Below, piece after piece: positions 23,500 through 32,789 of a stretch of DNA of 64,000 bases. The position numbers were made by a program, and so were the translations under genes. The notes beneath the pieces were generated by a model. The model was not told where the DNA came from. It ran no database searches and worked only from the letters and a program-made list of their open reading frames with translations. Origin of the DNA: Rhodopseudomonas palustris (GTDB lineage: Bacteria > Pseudomonadota > Alphaproteobacteria > Rhizobiales > Xanthobacteraceae); contig NZ_QYYD01000022.1 in NCBI RefSeq assembly GCF_003591005.1, positions 46,231 through 110,230 on the forward strand, read 5' to 3'. The stretch's first letter is position 1; the number at the start of each line of letters is the position of its first letter.

Positions 23500-24705
23500 G
23501 TGGCGATCGAGCCTCGACGGCCGCCGGCGCAGTTCGGCACCAAGCTGCGCCACGCGCTCGGCGGACGATCCGGCTGGAAAGGTCTGCTCGCGCAGGTCCT
23601 GTTCGTCGCGGCGCTGTGCTGGATCGGCTATGCGATCGTCGACAACGCGCGCGACAACCTCGCCAACCAGCGGATCGCCTCCGGCTTCGGCTTCATGTCG
23701 CAGACCGCGGGTTTCGGCGTCAGCCAGACGCTGATCCCGTATTCGGAGTCCGACAGCTATACGCGGGTGTTTCTGGTCGGGCTCGCCAATACGCTGCTGG
23801 TCTCGGTGGTGGGCATTGTGTTCGCCACCCTGCTGGGTTTCATGGTGGCGCTCGGCCGCCTGTCGCCGAACTGGCTGATCTCACGCATCGCGGGCGGCTA
23901 TGTGGAACTGATCCGCAACCTGCCGCTGCTGTTCCAGATCCTGTTCTGGTACCTCGCCGTTCTCGGCGCGTTGCCCGGACCGCGCCAGAGCGTTTCAGTG
24001 CTGGACAGCGTATTCCTGTCCAACCGCGGCATTGTGGTGCCGCGACCGGTTGGGGAAGCCGGTCTCGACGGCTTTCTGATCGCGTTGCTGATCGGCGTCG
24101 TGGTGGCGATCGTGCTGCCGATCTACGCGCGCCGCCGGCTGTTTGCGACCGGCAAGCCGATGACGGTGTGGCCGTGGATCGTCGGCGCGCTGATCGGCCT
24201 GCCGCTGGTCGCGATGCTGATCTTCGGCCGGCCGTTCGGCTTCGAGATGCCGGTGCTGAAAGGCTTCAACTTCGCCGGCGGCTCGCGGCTGGCGCCGGAA
24301 TTCGTCGCGCTGACGCTGGCGCTGTCGACCTACACGGCGGCGTTCATCGCCGAGATCGTCCGCGCGGGCATCCTGTCGGTGCACAAGGGGCAGATGGAGG
24401 CAGGCGCCTCGTTGGGTCTATCGCGCGGCGCGACGCTGCGGCTGATCGTGATCCCCCAAGCCATGCGTGTGATCCTGCCGCCGCTGACCAACCAGTATCT
24501 CAACCTCACCAAGAACTCGTCGCTCGCGGTAGCGATCGGCTATCCGGATCTGTTCTCGGTGTTCGCCGGCACCACGCTGAGTCAGACCGGGCAGGCGATC
24601 GAGGTGATCGCCATCACCATGAGCGTGTATCTGGCGATCTCGCTGATCACCAGCGGGCTGATGAGCCTGTATGGCTGGCGCATCAACCGGAGCATGGGCG
24701 CATGA
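23500..24705 (+). CDS. aapQ: General L-amino acid ABC transporter, permease AapQ
   Basis: This is a 401-residue inner-membrane permease of the HisMQ type (GTG start at 23500). The N-terminal part has one helix and the periplasmic SGFGFMSQTAGFGVSQTLIPY segment characteristic of AapQ. The His/Glu/Gln/Arg permease domain includes VELIRNLPLLFQILFWY. The EAA loop is near residues 290-310 (VHKGQMEAGASLGLSRGATLRLIVIPQA), where the ATPase docks. It forms the translocation channel with AapM. Its stop overlaps the aapM start (ATGA), so the two subunits are made in coupled amounts. Confidence 0.92.
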   Translation: MAIEPRRPPAQFGTKLRHALGGRSGWKGLLAQVLFVAALCWIGYAIVDNARDNLANQRIASGFGFMSQTAGFGVSQTLIPYSESDSYTRVFLVGLANTLLVSVVGIVFATLLGFMVALGRLSPNWLISRIAGGYVELIRNLPLLFQILFWYLAVLGALPGPRQSVSVLDSVFLSNRGIVVPRPVGEAGLDGFLIALLIGVVVAIVLPIYARRRLFATGKPMTVWPWIVGALIGLPLVAMLIFGRPFGFEMPVLKGFNFAGGSRLAPEFVALTLALSTYTAAFIAEIVRAGILSVHKGQMEAGASLGLSRGATLRLIVIPQAMRVILPPLTNQYLNLTKNSSLAVAIGYPDLFSVFAGTTLSQTGQAIEVIAITMSVYLAISLITSGLMSLYGWRINRSMGA

Positions 24706-26228
24706 GCGAGCTCGGATCGGTGACGCCGGCCTTTGTCCGCGACCAGGAGGTGCAGGCGCGGCCGGCGCCGGTGCGGACCACCGGCGTCGTCGCGCTGATG
24801 CGCGCGCGGCTGTTCAACTCGCCGACCAACATCATCCTGACGCTGCTCGGCGTGCTGCTGCTGTATCTCATCGTCGTGCCGCTGGTGAGATTCCTGCTGG
24901 TCGACGCGGTGTGGACCGGCAGCAGCCGCACCGACTGCCTCGCCGAGACGCTGCAGCGCGATGTCGGCGCCTGCTGGCCGTTCGTGCAGGCGAAGTTCTC
25001 GCAGTTCGTCTACGGCTTCTATCCGCAGCCGGAGCGCTGGCGCGTCGACCTGACGTTCGCGATCGCCGCGCTGCTGCTGCCGCCGCTGCTGATCCCGCGC
25101 GCGCCGGCCAAGACGCTGAACGCCGGGCTGTTCTTTATCGCATTCCCCGTGGTCGCGTTCTTCTTGCTGCACGGCGGCGGCATCAACGGCTTCGCCGTGA
25201 CCTGGATCACCGATCTGCTGTCCGGGCTGATCGGCAGCCTCAGTGAGGCCGGCAGCAAACTCGCAAGCGGCGGTGCATTCGCGATGATCATCGGCAAGCC
25301 GGTGCTCGGCCTCGCGACGGCGCTGACCTGGCTGATCGCGCCGCTGGTCTGGCTGCGTGACTGGATCGCCGCGACTGGCCAACCGGTGTGGACGGATCTC
25401 GGGCTGACGGCGCTCATCGCCGTCGCGCTGGTGGTCGCGCTGAGCGGTGGGCTGCGGAACGGCGCGCGACCGTTGATCGTCGTGCTCGGGTTGTTTGTCG
25501 GGATCGCCGTGGTGATCGCGCTGCTGCGGCTCGATCGCGGCGGACTGCCGGTCGTCGGCACGCGGCAATGGGGCGGCTTGCTGATCACGCTCGTCGTCTC
25601 GGTGACCGGCATCGTCGGCTCGATGCCGATCGGCATCGCGCTGGCGCTGGGCCGGCGCTCGTCGATTCCGCTGATCCGCGTGTTCTGCGTCGCCTTCATC
25701 GAGTTCTGGCGCGGCGTGCCGCTGATTACGGTGCTGTTCTTTGCCACCTACATGCTGCCGCTGTTCCTGCCCGGCAACTTCACCGTCGACGGGCTGGTGC
25801 GGGTGCTGATCGGCATCGCGCTGTTCGCCGGCGCCTACAATGCCGAGGTCATCCGGGGCGGCCTCAACGCGATCCCGCGCGGGCAGGCGGAAGCCGCCAG
25901 CGCGCTGGGCCTGTCGTATTGGAAGACAACCGGGCTGATCGTGCTGCCGCAGGCGCTGCGCCACGTCATTCCGGGCCTCGTCAACATTCCGGGCCTCGTC
26001 AACAGCTTCATCGCGCTGTTCAAGGATACTTCGCTGGTGTCGATCGTCGCGCTGTTCGATCTCCTGGGCCAGCTCCGCGCCGCCTTCGCCGATCCGAACT
26101 GGTCGACGCCGACCACGCTGTTCACCGGCTTCGCCTTCACCGGGCTGATCTACTTCGTGTTCTGCTTCGGCATGTCGCGCTACTCGCTGTTCGTCGAGCA
26201 CCGGCTCAATGCCCATCGGCGCACCTGA
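24702..26228 (+). CDS. aapM: General L-amino acid ABC transporter, permease AapM (enlarged)
   Basis: This is a 508-residue HisMQ-type permease; AapM proteins are usually near 380-400 residues. The extra length lies between the usual N-terminal [25 protein letters not shown] segment (described in parts: CLAE near residue 75, ACWPFV near 88) and the conserved permease domain that starts about residue 280. It is hydrophobic, with several extra predicted helices (residues about 130-270). The EAA loop [20 protein letters not shown] is present. Just after it the hexapeptide IPGLVN is repeated in tandem by a perfect 18-base duplication (25968-26003), which lengthens the loop/helix region next to the ATPase contact. 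Function may be kept, but the duplication is unusual. AapQ overlaps upstream; aapP follows after 13 bases. Confidence 0.9.
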   Translation: MSELGSVTPAFVRDQEVQARPAPVRTTGVVALMRARLFNSPTNIILTLLGVLLLYLIVVPLVRFLLVDAVWTGSSRTDCLAETLQRDVGACWPFVQAKFSQFVYGFYPQPERWRVDLTFAIAALLLPPLLIPRAPAKTLNAGLFFIAFPVVAFFLLHGGGINGFAVTWITDLLSGLIGSLSEAGSKLASGGAFAMIIGKPVLGLATALTWLIAPLVWLRDWIAATGQPVWTDLGLTALIAVALVVALSGGLRNGARPLIVVLGLFVGIAVVIALLRLDRGGLPVVGTRQWGGLLITLVVSVTGIVGSMPIGIALALGRRSSIPLIRVFCVAFIEFWRGVPLITVLFFATYMLPLFLPGNFTVDGLVRVLIGIALFAGAYNAEVIRGGLNAIPRGQAEAASALGLSYWKTTGLIVLPQALRHVIPGLVNIPGLVNSFIALFKDTSLVSIVALFDLLGQLRAAFADPNWSTPTTLFTGFAFTGLIYFVFCFGMSRYSLFVEHRLNAHRRT

Positions 26229-26241
26229 CAGAGGACCTTTC

Positions 26242-26982
26242 ATGGCCGAGAAACCGATCGTCTCGATCGCGGGGCTGAACAAGTGGTACGGCGAGTTCCA
26301 CGTGCTGCGTGACATCAGCCTCGACGTCGGCCGCGGCGAGCGCATCGTGATCTGCGGCCCGTCGGGCTCGGGAAAATCGACGCTGATCCGCTGCATCAAC
26401 GCGCTCGAGGAGTTTCAGGAAGGCGAGATCGTGGTCGACGGCATCGATCTCGGCCCCAGCCTGAAGCACGTCGACGACATTCGCCGCGAAGTCGGCATGG
26501 TGTTTCAGAGCTTCAATCTGTTTCCGCATCTCACGGTGCTGGAGAACTGCACGCTGGCGCCGATCTGGGTGCGCAACATCCCGAAGAAGGACGCCGAAGC
26601 CACCGCGATGAAGTATCTCGAGCGGGTCAGGATTCCCGACAAGGCGGACAAGTATCCCGGCCAAATTTCCGGCGGCCAGCAGCAGCGCGTCGCGATCGCG
26701 CGGGCGCTGTCGATGAACCCGAAGGTGATGCTGTTCGACGAGCCGACCTCGGCGCTCGATCCGGAGATGGTCAAGGAGGTGCTCGACACCATGGTCGACC
26801 TCGCGGAGGAGGGCATGACCATGCTGGTCGTCACCCACGAAATGGGTTTTGCCCGCGAAGTCGCCAACCGCGTGGTGTTCATGGACGCCGGCCAGATCAT
26901 CGAGGCCAACGAGCCGGAAGCGTTCTTCGCCCATCCGCAGCATGCGCGGACCAAGCTGTTTTTGAGCCAGATCTTGCGCTGA
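26242..26982 (+). CDS. aapP: General L-amino acid ABC transporter, ATPase
   Basis: This is a 246-residue cytoplasmic ATPase powering AapQM. It has Walker [10 protein letters not shown] (39-47), the Q-loop FQSFNLFPH (88-96), the ABC signature SGGQQQR (143-149), Walker B VMLFDEP (162-168), the D-loop SALD and the switch His in VVTHEMGF. The length and motifs are those of polar amino acid ABC ATPases. AGAGGA 9-14 bases upstream supports the ATG at 26242 over the one at 26209, which would overlap aapM. It is the last gene of the operon. Confidence 0.94.
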   Translation: MAEKPIVSIAGLNKWYGEFHVLRDISLDVGRGERIVICGPSGSGKSTLIRCINALEEFQEGEIVVDGIDLGPSLKHVDDIRREVGMVFQSFNLFPHLTVLENCTLAPIWVRNIPKKDAEATAMKYLERVRIPDKADKYPGQISGGQQQRVAIARALSMNPKVMLFDEPTSALDPEMVKEVLDTMVDLAEEGMTMLVVTHEMGFAREVANRVVFMDAGQIIEANEPEAFFAHPQHARTKLFLSQILR

Positions 26983-27009
26983 GGCGGGACCGCGCGGTGC
27001 CGCGGCGGT

Positions 27010-27288
27010 TCAAATCGTGCTGGACGCGGACGAGTAGCGCTTCATGCGTCGGCTGTCGTTTGCCGGGAACTGGCCGAAAACGCCTCTGACGCGATCAGCC
27101 GGCGTCACGTCATGGGGGAAGCCGCGCTCCAGTCGCATGCTTCGGGAGCCGGCGCGCGGCGCGTACGAGGCGCTGTTGTAGATGGCGTCATTGAACCGCG
27201 GCGGGCCTTCGCCATAGATCGCGTCGATGATCACCAGCAGCGCCAGCAGCGCTGGGCCGACGCAAACGAAGTACCTGAAGACGGGCAT
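27010..27288 (-). CDS. Small membrane-anchored protein, unknown function
   Basis: This is a 92-residue protein with one N-terminal transmembrane helix (YFVCVGPALLALLVIIDAIYG, residues about 6-26). A 65-residue polar, basic tail (GPPRFNDAIYNSASYAPR...SMRLERGFPHDVTPADRVRGVFGQF) follows and probably lies on the periplasmic side. AAGGAA sits 8 bases upstream of the ATG. The R-FNDAIYNSASYAPR pattern is familiar to me from short hypothetical proteins of Bradyrhizobium and relatives, without known function. It is transcribed alone, tail to tail with aapP. Confidence 0.55.
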   Translation of the reverse strand: MPVFRYFVCVGPALLALLVIIDAIYGEGPPRFNDAIYNSASYAPRAGSRSMRLERGFPHDVTPADRVRGVFGQFPANDSRRMKRYSSASSTI

Positions 27289-27447
27289 GACGCGTTCCTT
27301 GTTGAACCAAGCTAACGTCGTCAGGCATGAAGGCCGCGTTGATGCCGTCGCGGGTCTTTGAAATGCGGTTCCTGCTTAGTTAATCGGATTTCGAGAATGC
27401 GTTGGTCGGCGGCAACGACCGTTGAGCGAAAGCTGCGCTCGACCGAG

Positions 27448-27885
27448 AGCGCCGTAGCCCGGATGGAGCGGAGCGAAATCCGGGACGATGCCCGCGGACG
27501 TTCACACGTCAGCTACCCATTCGTTCCGCTCGCCCTCGATTGCGCTTCGCTTCATCGAGGCTACGACGGGCTCACACCGCCGCGAACGGCACGCTGATTG
27601 CGCTCTTCGTCTCCATCCATTCCGGCACCGGTAGGTTCTTGCTGCGCATGAAATCCGGGTTGAACAGCGCCGTAGCCCGGATGGAGCGAAGCGAAATCCG
27701 GGACGATGTCCGCGGACGTTCACACGTCAGCGACCCATTCGCTCCGCTCGCCCTCGATTGCGCTTCGCTTCATCGAGGCTACGACGGGCTCACACCGCCG
27801 CGAACGGCAGGCTGATCGTGCTCTTGGTCTCCATCCATTCCGGCACCGGCAGGTTCTTGCTGCGCATGAAATCCGGGTTGAACAG
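27448..27885. repeat. 218-base tandem duplication including the cysK 3' end
   Basis: Bases 27448-27667 recur at 27666-27885 with a constant offset of 218 and about ten mismatches (roughly 95% identity by eye). The unit consists of a palindromic element (CGTAGCCCGGATGGAGCG ... ATCGAGGCTACG) joined to the last 96 bases of the cysteine synthase gene. The right copy supplies the true cysK end; the left copy carries a detached duplicate of the C-terminal 31 or so codons. Confidence 0.9.
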
Positions 27886-28827
27886 TTTTGACTGATAGCG
27901 GCTGCCGTAGTCGCACAGGATGGTCACGATGGTATGGCCGGGGCCGAGGTCCTTGGCGAGGCGGACGGCGCCGGCGATGTTGATGCCGCTACTGCCGCCG
28001 AGGCAGAGGCCTTCGTGTTCGAGCAGGTCGTAGACGATCGCGACCGCTTCCTCGTCGGGGATCTGGTAGGCATCGTCGACGATCGCGCCGTCGAGATTTG
28101 CGGTGACGCGGCCCTGGCCGATGCCCTCGGTGATCGAGCTGCCTTCCGACTTCAGGGCGCCGTGCTTGTAGTAGTTGTACAGCGCCGAGCCCATCGGGTC
28201 GGCCAGCACGGCGCGGATCCGCGGATCGAACTGCTTGAGGCCGATCGAGACGCCGGCGAGCGTGCCGCCGGAGCCCACCGCGGCGACGAAGCCGTCGATC
28301 TTGCCGTCGGTCTGCTGCCAGATTTCCGGCGCCGTGGTGGCGATATGGGCCTGACGGTTGGCGACATTGTCGAACTGATTGGCCCAGATCGCGCCGTTCG
28401 GCTCGGTCTTGGCGAGTTGCTCGGCGAGCCGGCCCGACAGTTTCACGTAGTTGTTCGGATTGGCGTAGGGCACGGCCGGCACTTCGATCAGCTCGGCTCC
28501 GCACAGCCGCAACATGTCCTTCTTTTCCTGGCTCTGCGTGTTCGGAATCACGATCACGGTACGGAAACCGAGCGCGTTGGCGACCAGCGCCAGCCCGATG
28601 CCGGTATTGCCCGCAGTGCCTTCAACCACCACACCGCCGGGGCGCAGCGCGCCGCGCGCCACCGCATCCTTGATGATGAACAGCGCCGCGCGGTCCTTGA
28701 CCGACTGGCCGGGGTTCATGAATTCGGCCTTGCCGAGAATGGTGCAGCCGGTCTGCTCCGACGCGCGCTTCAGCTTGATGAGGGGGGTATTGCCGATCGC
28801 GTCGACGACGTCGTTCTTGATGATCAT
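27790..28827 (-). CDS. cysK: Cysteine synthase (O-acetylserine sulfhydrylase)
   Basis: This is a 345-residue PLP enzyme that makes L-cysteine from O-acetylserine and sulfide. Lys44 in NPGQSVKDRAAL binds PLP, GTAGNTG (70-76) holds its phosphate, and VGSGGTLAGVS and GGSSGIN complete the fold type II pocket. It is slightly longer than E. coli CysK, as in the A-type enzymes of alphaproteobacteria with the C-terminal F-PDF-RSK-LP-PEW stretch. The start at 28827 is preferred for its family-like N-terminus (MIIKNDVVDAIGNTPL); a GTG at 28860 would add 11 residues. The last 32 codons are duplicated in the DNA downstream. Cystathionine beta-synthase activity is less likely because no CBS domain is present. 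Confidence 0.9.
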   Translation of the reverse strand: MIIKNDVVDAIGNTPLIKLKRASEQTGCTILGKAEFMNPGQSVKDRAALFIIKDAVARGALRPGGVVVEGTAGNTGIGLALVANALGFRTVIVIPNTQSQEKKDMLRLCGAELIEVPAVPYANPNNYVKLSGRLAEQLAKTEPNGAIWANQFDNVANRQAHIATTAPEIWQQTDGKIDGFVAAVGSGGTLAGVSIGLKQFDPRIRAVLADPMGSALYNYYKHGALKSEGSSITEGIGQGRVTANLDGAIVDDAYQIPDEEAVAIVYDLLEHEGLCLGGSSGINIAGAVRLAKDLGPGHTIVTILCDYGSRYQSKLFNPDFMRSKNLPVPEWMETKSTISLPFAAV

Positions 28828-28943
28828 GGTGTCCGAAAGCGTGAGGGCGGTTGCGGACACTCAACCTAAGAGAGGTGGCGGCGCGGGACAAGGCAGCCTG
28901 CCGCATCGCCGTGCAGTCGGAGCGCAGCGTGGTGAACGCGCGA

Positions 28944-30173
28944 TCAGTTCGCTTTTGCGAACACCACCTGACGGACGTCGATGTTTCCCGACAGGAAGCC
29001 GGCCTCGCAATACGCGAGGTAGTATTCCCACAGCCGGCGGAAGCGATCGTCGAAGCCTTGCGAGGTCAGGTTCGGCCAGGCGGCACGAAAATTGTCTCTC
29101 CAGGTCGCGAGCGTCTTGGCATAATCTTCTCCAAAAATACGCTCGCGGATGACAGGGACGCCGAATTTTTCGCCGAGCGATTTGAGGATTTCGGGCGACG
29201 GCAGCATGCCGCCGGGGAACACGTAGCGCTGAATGAAATCGACCTCGCGGCGATAGGCGTCGAAGAAGCGGTCCTGGATGGTAATGGCCTGGATGCCGAC
29301 AAGGCCGCCGGGCAGCAGTCGGTCGCGCAGTTGTGAGAAATATTTCGGCCAGAACTGCTCGCCAACGGCCTCGATCATCTCGATCGAGGCGATGCGGTCG
29401 TATTGACCCCGTTCGTCGCGATAGTCCTGCAGCTTGATTTCGACCTTGTCGGCAAGGCCGGCGCGCTGCATCCGCTCCTGGGCGAAGTCACGCTGTTCCT
29501 TGCTGATCGTCAGCCCGACCACGCGGGCGTCGAAATTCTTGGCGGCGTATTCGGCGAAGCCGCCCCAGCCGCAGCCGATTTCGAGCACGGTCTGGCCGGG
29601 CCGCAGGTCGATCGCTTCCGCCAGCCGCTGATATTTGTTGATCTGGGCGGCCGTGAGGTCGTGGGTGTGATCCTCGAACAGCGCCGACGAATAGGTCATG
29701 CTCGGATCGAGCCAGGCCGAATAGAACGCGTTGCCGATATCGTAATGCGCGTAGATGTTCTTGCGCGCCTGCCGCTTGGTGTTGCGGTTGAACCAGTGCC
29801 GGACCATCTGGACGAACCGCATCAGCGGGTTGTCGCCGAGCATGGCCTGGATCAGTTCGTGGTTGACGCAGAACAGATACAGGAACTGCGTCAGATCCGG
29901 CGTGTCCCAGTCTCCGTTGAGATAGGCCTCGGCGATGCCGATGTCGCCGCCGTTGATCAGCCGGGTGGCGAACGCATAATTGTGCAGACGCATTTCCGCC
30001 GCCGGCCCCGGCTCGGCGCCGCCCATGCGGAAGCGGCGGCCGTCGGGCAAGGTGACGTCGAGCGTGCCGCGACGCAGCCGCGCGCCGAAGGCCAGCGCCA
30101 TTCGCACCACGCGGGGCAAGCCCACGAGCTCGGCGTCAACGTTGTCGGGGGTCAGTATCACCAGCTCGCGCAT
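28944..30173 (-). CDS. Cyclopropane-fatty-acyl-phospholipid synthase-like methyltransferase
   Basis: This 409-residue SAM-dependent enzyme acts on unsaturated acyl chains of membrane phospholipids. The N-terminal 110 residues are the lipid-binding part (FGRFRMGG-like strand, NYAFATRLINGGDIGIAEAYLNGDWD). The Rossmann domain follows with KNIYAHYDIGNAFYSAWLD and the SAM loop LEIGCGWGGFAEYAA (197-210). Later come EMIEAVGEQFWPKYF (with the bicarbonate-type Glu) and the FPGGMLPS block. Upstream on the same strand are a FAD oxidoreductase and a DUF1365 protein. This trio recurs in alphaproteobacteria and has been tied in Rhodobacter to membrane lipid change under singlet oxygen stress. The product could be a cyclopropane, or a methylated or furan fatty acid. 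Confidence 0.88.
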   Translation of the reverse strand: MRELVILTPDNVDAELVGLPRVVRMALAFGARLRRGTLDVTLPDGRRFRMGGAEPGPAAEMRLHNYAFATRLINGGDIGIAEAYLNGDWDTPDLTQFLYLFCVNHELIQAMLGDNPLMRFVQMVRHWFNRNTKRQARKNIYAHYDIGNAFYSAWLDPSMTYSSALFEDHTHDLTAAQINKYQRLAEAIDLRPGQTVLEIGCGWGGFAEYAAKNFDARVVGLTISKEQRDFAQERMQRAGLADKVEIKLQDYRDERGQYDRIASIEMIEAVGEQFWPKYFSQLRDRLLPGGLVGIQAITIQDRFFDAYRREVDFIQRYVFPGGMLPSPEILKSLGEKFGVPVIRERIFGEDYAKTLATWRDNFRAAWPNLTSQGFDDRFRRLWEYYLAYCEAGFLSGNIDVRQVVFAKAN

Positions 30174-30227
30174 TGCAGTTCCATCCCAGGGCCCAGGCCG
30201 CACGGATGGAAGCGCCGGGCTCACGAC

Positions 30228-31064
30228 TTATGGAGTATAAGCATCGCGAGCGCGGCCTGCAAAGCCGGTTGAGGGCGGCGAAGCGGGACGTGGCACCAAA
30301 CGCGCGCCCTTGATCCAAAGCCGCAAGGCTTCCCAATGGATCGCCGCCATCACCTTCAGCGTCATCAGCGGGAGGGACGCGAAGGCGCTCAGCAGCGACG
30401 CCGTCGACAGCGGCCGGCGGCGGCCGCTGAAGGTGGCGGCGAGCAGAGGGCCGGCGGCGTCGGTCTCGAGAATGCGCAGCTTCACCGTGTCGCCCGGCGG
30501 GCTGATGCGGAAGTGATAGCGCATCGCCATCTCGATGAAGGGCGAGACGTAGAACAGCTTGTCCTGCGCCTGCCGTAGCCCTGCGGCTGAGAGCTCGCCG
30601 GGACGGACGGGCAGCACGTACGAGTGGATGTCCCCAAAGGTGTTGCGGACCTCGTACACCACCAGCGCCAGCTGGCCGCTTGACGCATAGGCAAAATACA
30701 CCGACAGCGGATTGAAAGTGTAGCCGAGCAGCCGCGGGTAGGTCAGCAGCAGCACGCGGCCGCCGGTGAGGTCGACATCCTGCGCGCTGGCGCAGCGATC
30801 GACATAGGCGCGCAGCGACGAGCCGTCGCGATCGCCATGATCCTTCTCGTCAAAGCTGTACAGCGCGCGGCGATTGACGCCGAACAGTGGACTCATTTTG
30901 TCCGCCTCGGCGAGACGGTCGAGGTCGATGAGCAGCGACATCACCCGGTAGGTGAAGCGATGCCCCATCGGCTTCAGCCGCGCATGCATCACGTCGCCGA
31001 CATACAACGCAGCCGCCGGTTCGCCGGGCGTCACTGCGGTCGTGTCGGCGCCGGGTGTCGTCAT
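30228..31064 (-). CDS. DUF1365 protein
   Basis: This is a 278-residue protein. The family signature is seen in ALYVGDVMHARLKPMGHRFTYRVM near residues 17-40, RVLLLTYPRLLGYTFNPLSVYFAY around 125-148, VYEVRNTFGDIHSYV and LFYVSPFIEMAMRYHF, followed by a C-terminal membrane-associating basic segment (LPLMTLKVMAAIHWEALRLWIKG). The molecular activity is not known to me. The gene almost always sits between the FAD oxidoreductase and the CFA-synthase-like gene, so it is thought to act on the same lipids. It starts 3 bases after the FAD gene stop; the long upstream frame to 31382 is a shadow of that gene. The CFA-like gene follows after 54 bases. Confidence 0.85.
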   Translation of the reverse strand: MTTPGADTTAVTPGEPAAALYVGDVMHARLKPMGHRFTYRVMSLLIDLDRLAEADKMSPLFGVNRRALYSFDEKDHGDRDGSSLRAYVDRCASAQDVDLTGGRVLLLTYPRLLGYTFNPLSVYFAYASSGQLALVVYEVRNTFGDIHSYVLPVRPGELSAAGLRQAQDKLFYVSPFIEMAMRYHFRISPPGDTVKLRILETDAAGPLLAATFSGRRRPLSTASLLSAFASLPLMTLKVMAAIHWEALRLWIKGARLVPRPASPPSTGFAGRARDAYTP

Positions 31065-31066
31065 GC

Positions 31067-32380
31067 TTATTCCGCCGCCTGGCTGAACTCGGTGGGCGGC
31101 CCGCGCCACGGCACCGGAGCGCCGAGATTCTCGGCGACGGCGAGGCCGGAGCGCAGCCCGTCCTCGTGGAAGCCGTAGCCGGTCCAGGCGCCGCAGAACC
31201 AGGTGCGGCGCTGGCCCTGGATCTCGCCGATCCGGCGCTGCGCCGCGAACGCCTTGGCGGTGTATTGCGGATGGTCGCAGTCGTAACGGCCGAAGGTCAA
31301 GGCCGGGTCCGGCGCGAACGGCGGGTTGAGGCTGACGAACAGCGGCTTGTCCGGGTCGATGCCCTGCAGCCGGTTCATCCAATAAGTGACTGCAACGTCA
31401 TTGACCGGCGAGTCCGTGCGCTGCCAGCGCAGAAAATTCCACGACGCCCAGGCGTTTTTGCGCTTGGGCATCAGCCGCGGATCGCGGTGCAGATAGACGA
31501 GGTTGGGGGCGTAGTCGATACTGCCGAGTATTTCGCGCTCATCTTCGCTGGGGTCGCTCAGCATGGCCAGCGCCTGGTTGCTGTGCGCGCCGATCACGAC
31601 GTGGTCGTAGACGTCGGTATGGCCGAGGCTGTCGCGGACGATCACCCCCTTCGCAGTACGCTCGATCCCGGTGACGGCGGCGCCGAGCCGCAGCTGGTCG
31701 CCGAAAGCCTGGGTCAGCTTCTCGACGTAGCGGGCGCTGCCGCCTTTCACCGTGCGCCAGATCGGGCGTTCATAGTGCAGCAGGCGATGGTTGTTGAAGA
31801 AGGCGACGAAATTCTCGGCCGGGAAATCCAGGATCTCGTGCGCCGGCGCCGACCAGATCGCAGCGCCCATCGGCGCCAGATAGTCGGTCAGTAACCGCGG
31901 CGCGTATTTACGGCTGCGGAAATACTCGCCGAGCGACAGACCGGCGAGGGCGCCCGACTTGAAATCAGCGACGCTCTGCTCATTGAAGACCAGGATGTGC
32001 CGCAGCATCTTCAGATAAGACGGCGACAGCAGGTTGCGCCGCTGGGCGAACAGGCCGCGTGCGGTTTCCAGCCAGTTCGAGCCGCCGCCCTTCCATTCGA
32101 ATCGCCCGCCGTCGGCCGACATCGCAAAGCTCATGCAGCTTTCCACTGTTTCGACGCCGAGATGGGTGAACAGCGCGGTGAGCTCGGGATAGTTGAGCTG
32201 GTTGTAAACAATGAAGCCGATGTCGACCGGGATCGCAGTGCCGCCGTAATCGACCGTGACGGTGTGGCTGTGGCCTCCGGGCCGCAGTTCGCGCTCATAG
32301 ACCGTCACCGGGTATCGCGATGACAATGCCCATGCAGCGGCATTGCCGGCGATTCCCGTTCCCACAACTGCGACGCGCAT
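31067..32380 (-). CDS. FAD/NAD(P)-binding oxidoreductase (amine-oxidase fold), lipid operon
   Basis: This is a 437-residue flavoprotein with the N-terminal dinucleotide-binding motif VVGTGIAGNAAAWALS and the acidic end of the second strand (VYERELRPGGHSHTV), then the IPVDIGFIVYNQLNYPELTALF block typical of this subgroup. The C-terminus (WFCGAWTGYGFHEDGLRSGLAVAENLG) closes the FAD site. It resembles flavin-containing amine oxidases and phytoene desaturase-like enzymes. It leads the operon with the DUF1365 and CFA-like genes; it probably oxidises or desaturates an acyl chain before or after methylation. In Rhodobacter comparable genes are under an extracytoplasmic sigma factor; I could not find a matching promoter with confidence in 32381-32560. 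Confidence 0.85.
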   Translation of the reverse strand: MRVAVVGTGIAGNAAAWALSSRYPVTVYERELRPGGHSHTVTVDYGGTAIPVDIGFIVYNQLNYPELTALFTHLGVETVESCMSFAMSADGGRFEWKGGGSNWLETARGLFAQRRNLLSPSYLKMLRHILVFNEQSVADFKSGALAGLSLGEYFRSRKYAPRLLTDYLAPMGAAIWSAPAHEILDFPAENFVAFFNNHRLLHYERPIWRTVKGGSARYVEKLTQAFGDQLRLGAAVTGIERTAKGVIVRDSLGHTDVYDHVVIGAHSNQALAMLSDPSEDEREILGSIDYAPNLVYLHRDPRLMPKRKNAWASWNFLRWQRTDSPVNDVAVTYWMNRLQGIDPDKPLFVSLNPPFAPDPALTFGRYDCDHPQYTAKAFAAQRRIGEIQGQRRTWFCGAWTGYGFHEDGLRSGLAVAENLGAPVPWRGPPTEFSQAAE

Positions 32381-32789
32381 TCCCAGGCCCCCTTAGCCCA
32401 CCACTGGTTCCCGAGCTACGACGGGCCTTCGCTGGAGTTTCAGCACTGTTGCGCCGAACAACGCTTGCGGGCAGGGCCGAATTACAGCGGCAACGATCGG
32501 ATGAAATCTTTGTAAGCTTTGCTGCATCTCTGTAGAACGTCAAGTTAGGGAAATCCCCGTCAAATAAGGCGATCTCGTCTGTGCCGAGCCGCGAACGGCG
32601 ATCGGCAGGAATATTCTGTCACCCGACGGCCCTGTGCGGCGAATGATTGGGCAGCTACAATACGTATGGACTTGAGAAAGCATTTTCGGTGAGTGGTTTG
32701 CGAGTGGCTGGCAGGAAGCAATATTTGCCGCTGATCCCGGCGCGAGGTGCGTGGCGATACGCCGCGCCCGGGGACGGGTCGCGCCCTGT
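32381..32789. other. Divergent intergenic region, FAD operon / efflux operon
   Basis: About 400 bases with no gene I would accept. Its centre (about 32480-32560) is AT-richer than the rest and should contain the divergent promoters. GTG 32751 is an alternative start for the outer-membrane factor. Confidence 0.4.

Noticed and set aside
27540..27891. Short frames within the tandem duplication (27540-27815 and others)
   Set aside because: They run through palindromic repeat DNA and the antisense of cysK; no ribosome binding sites.
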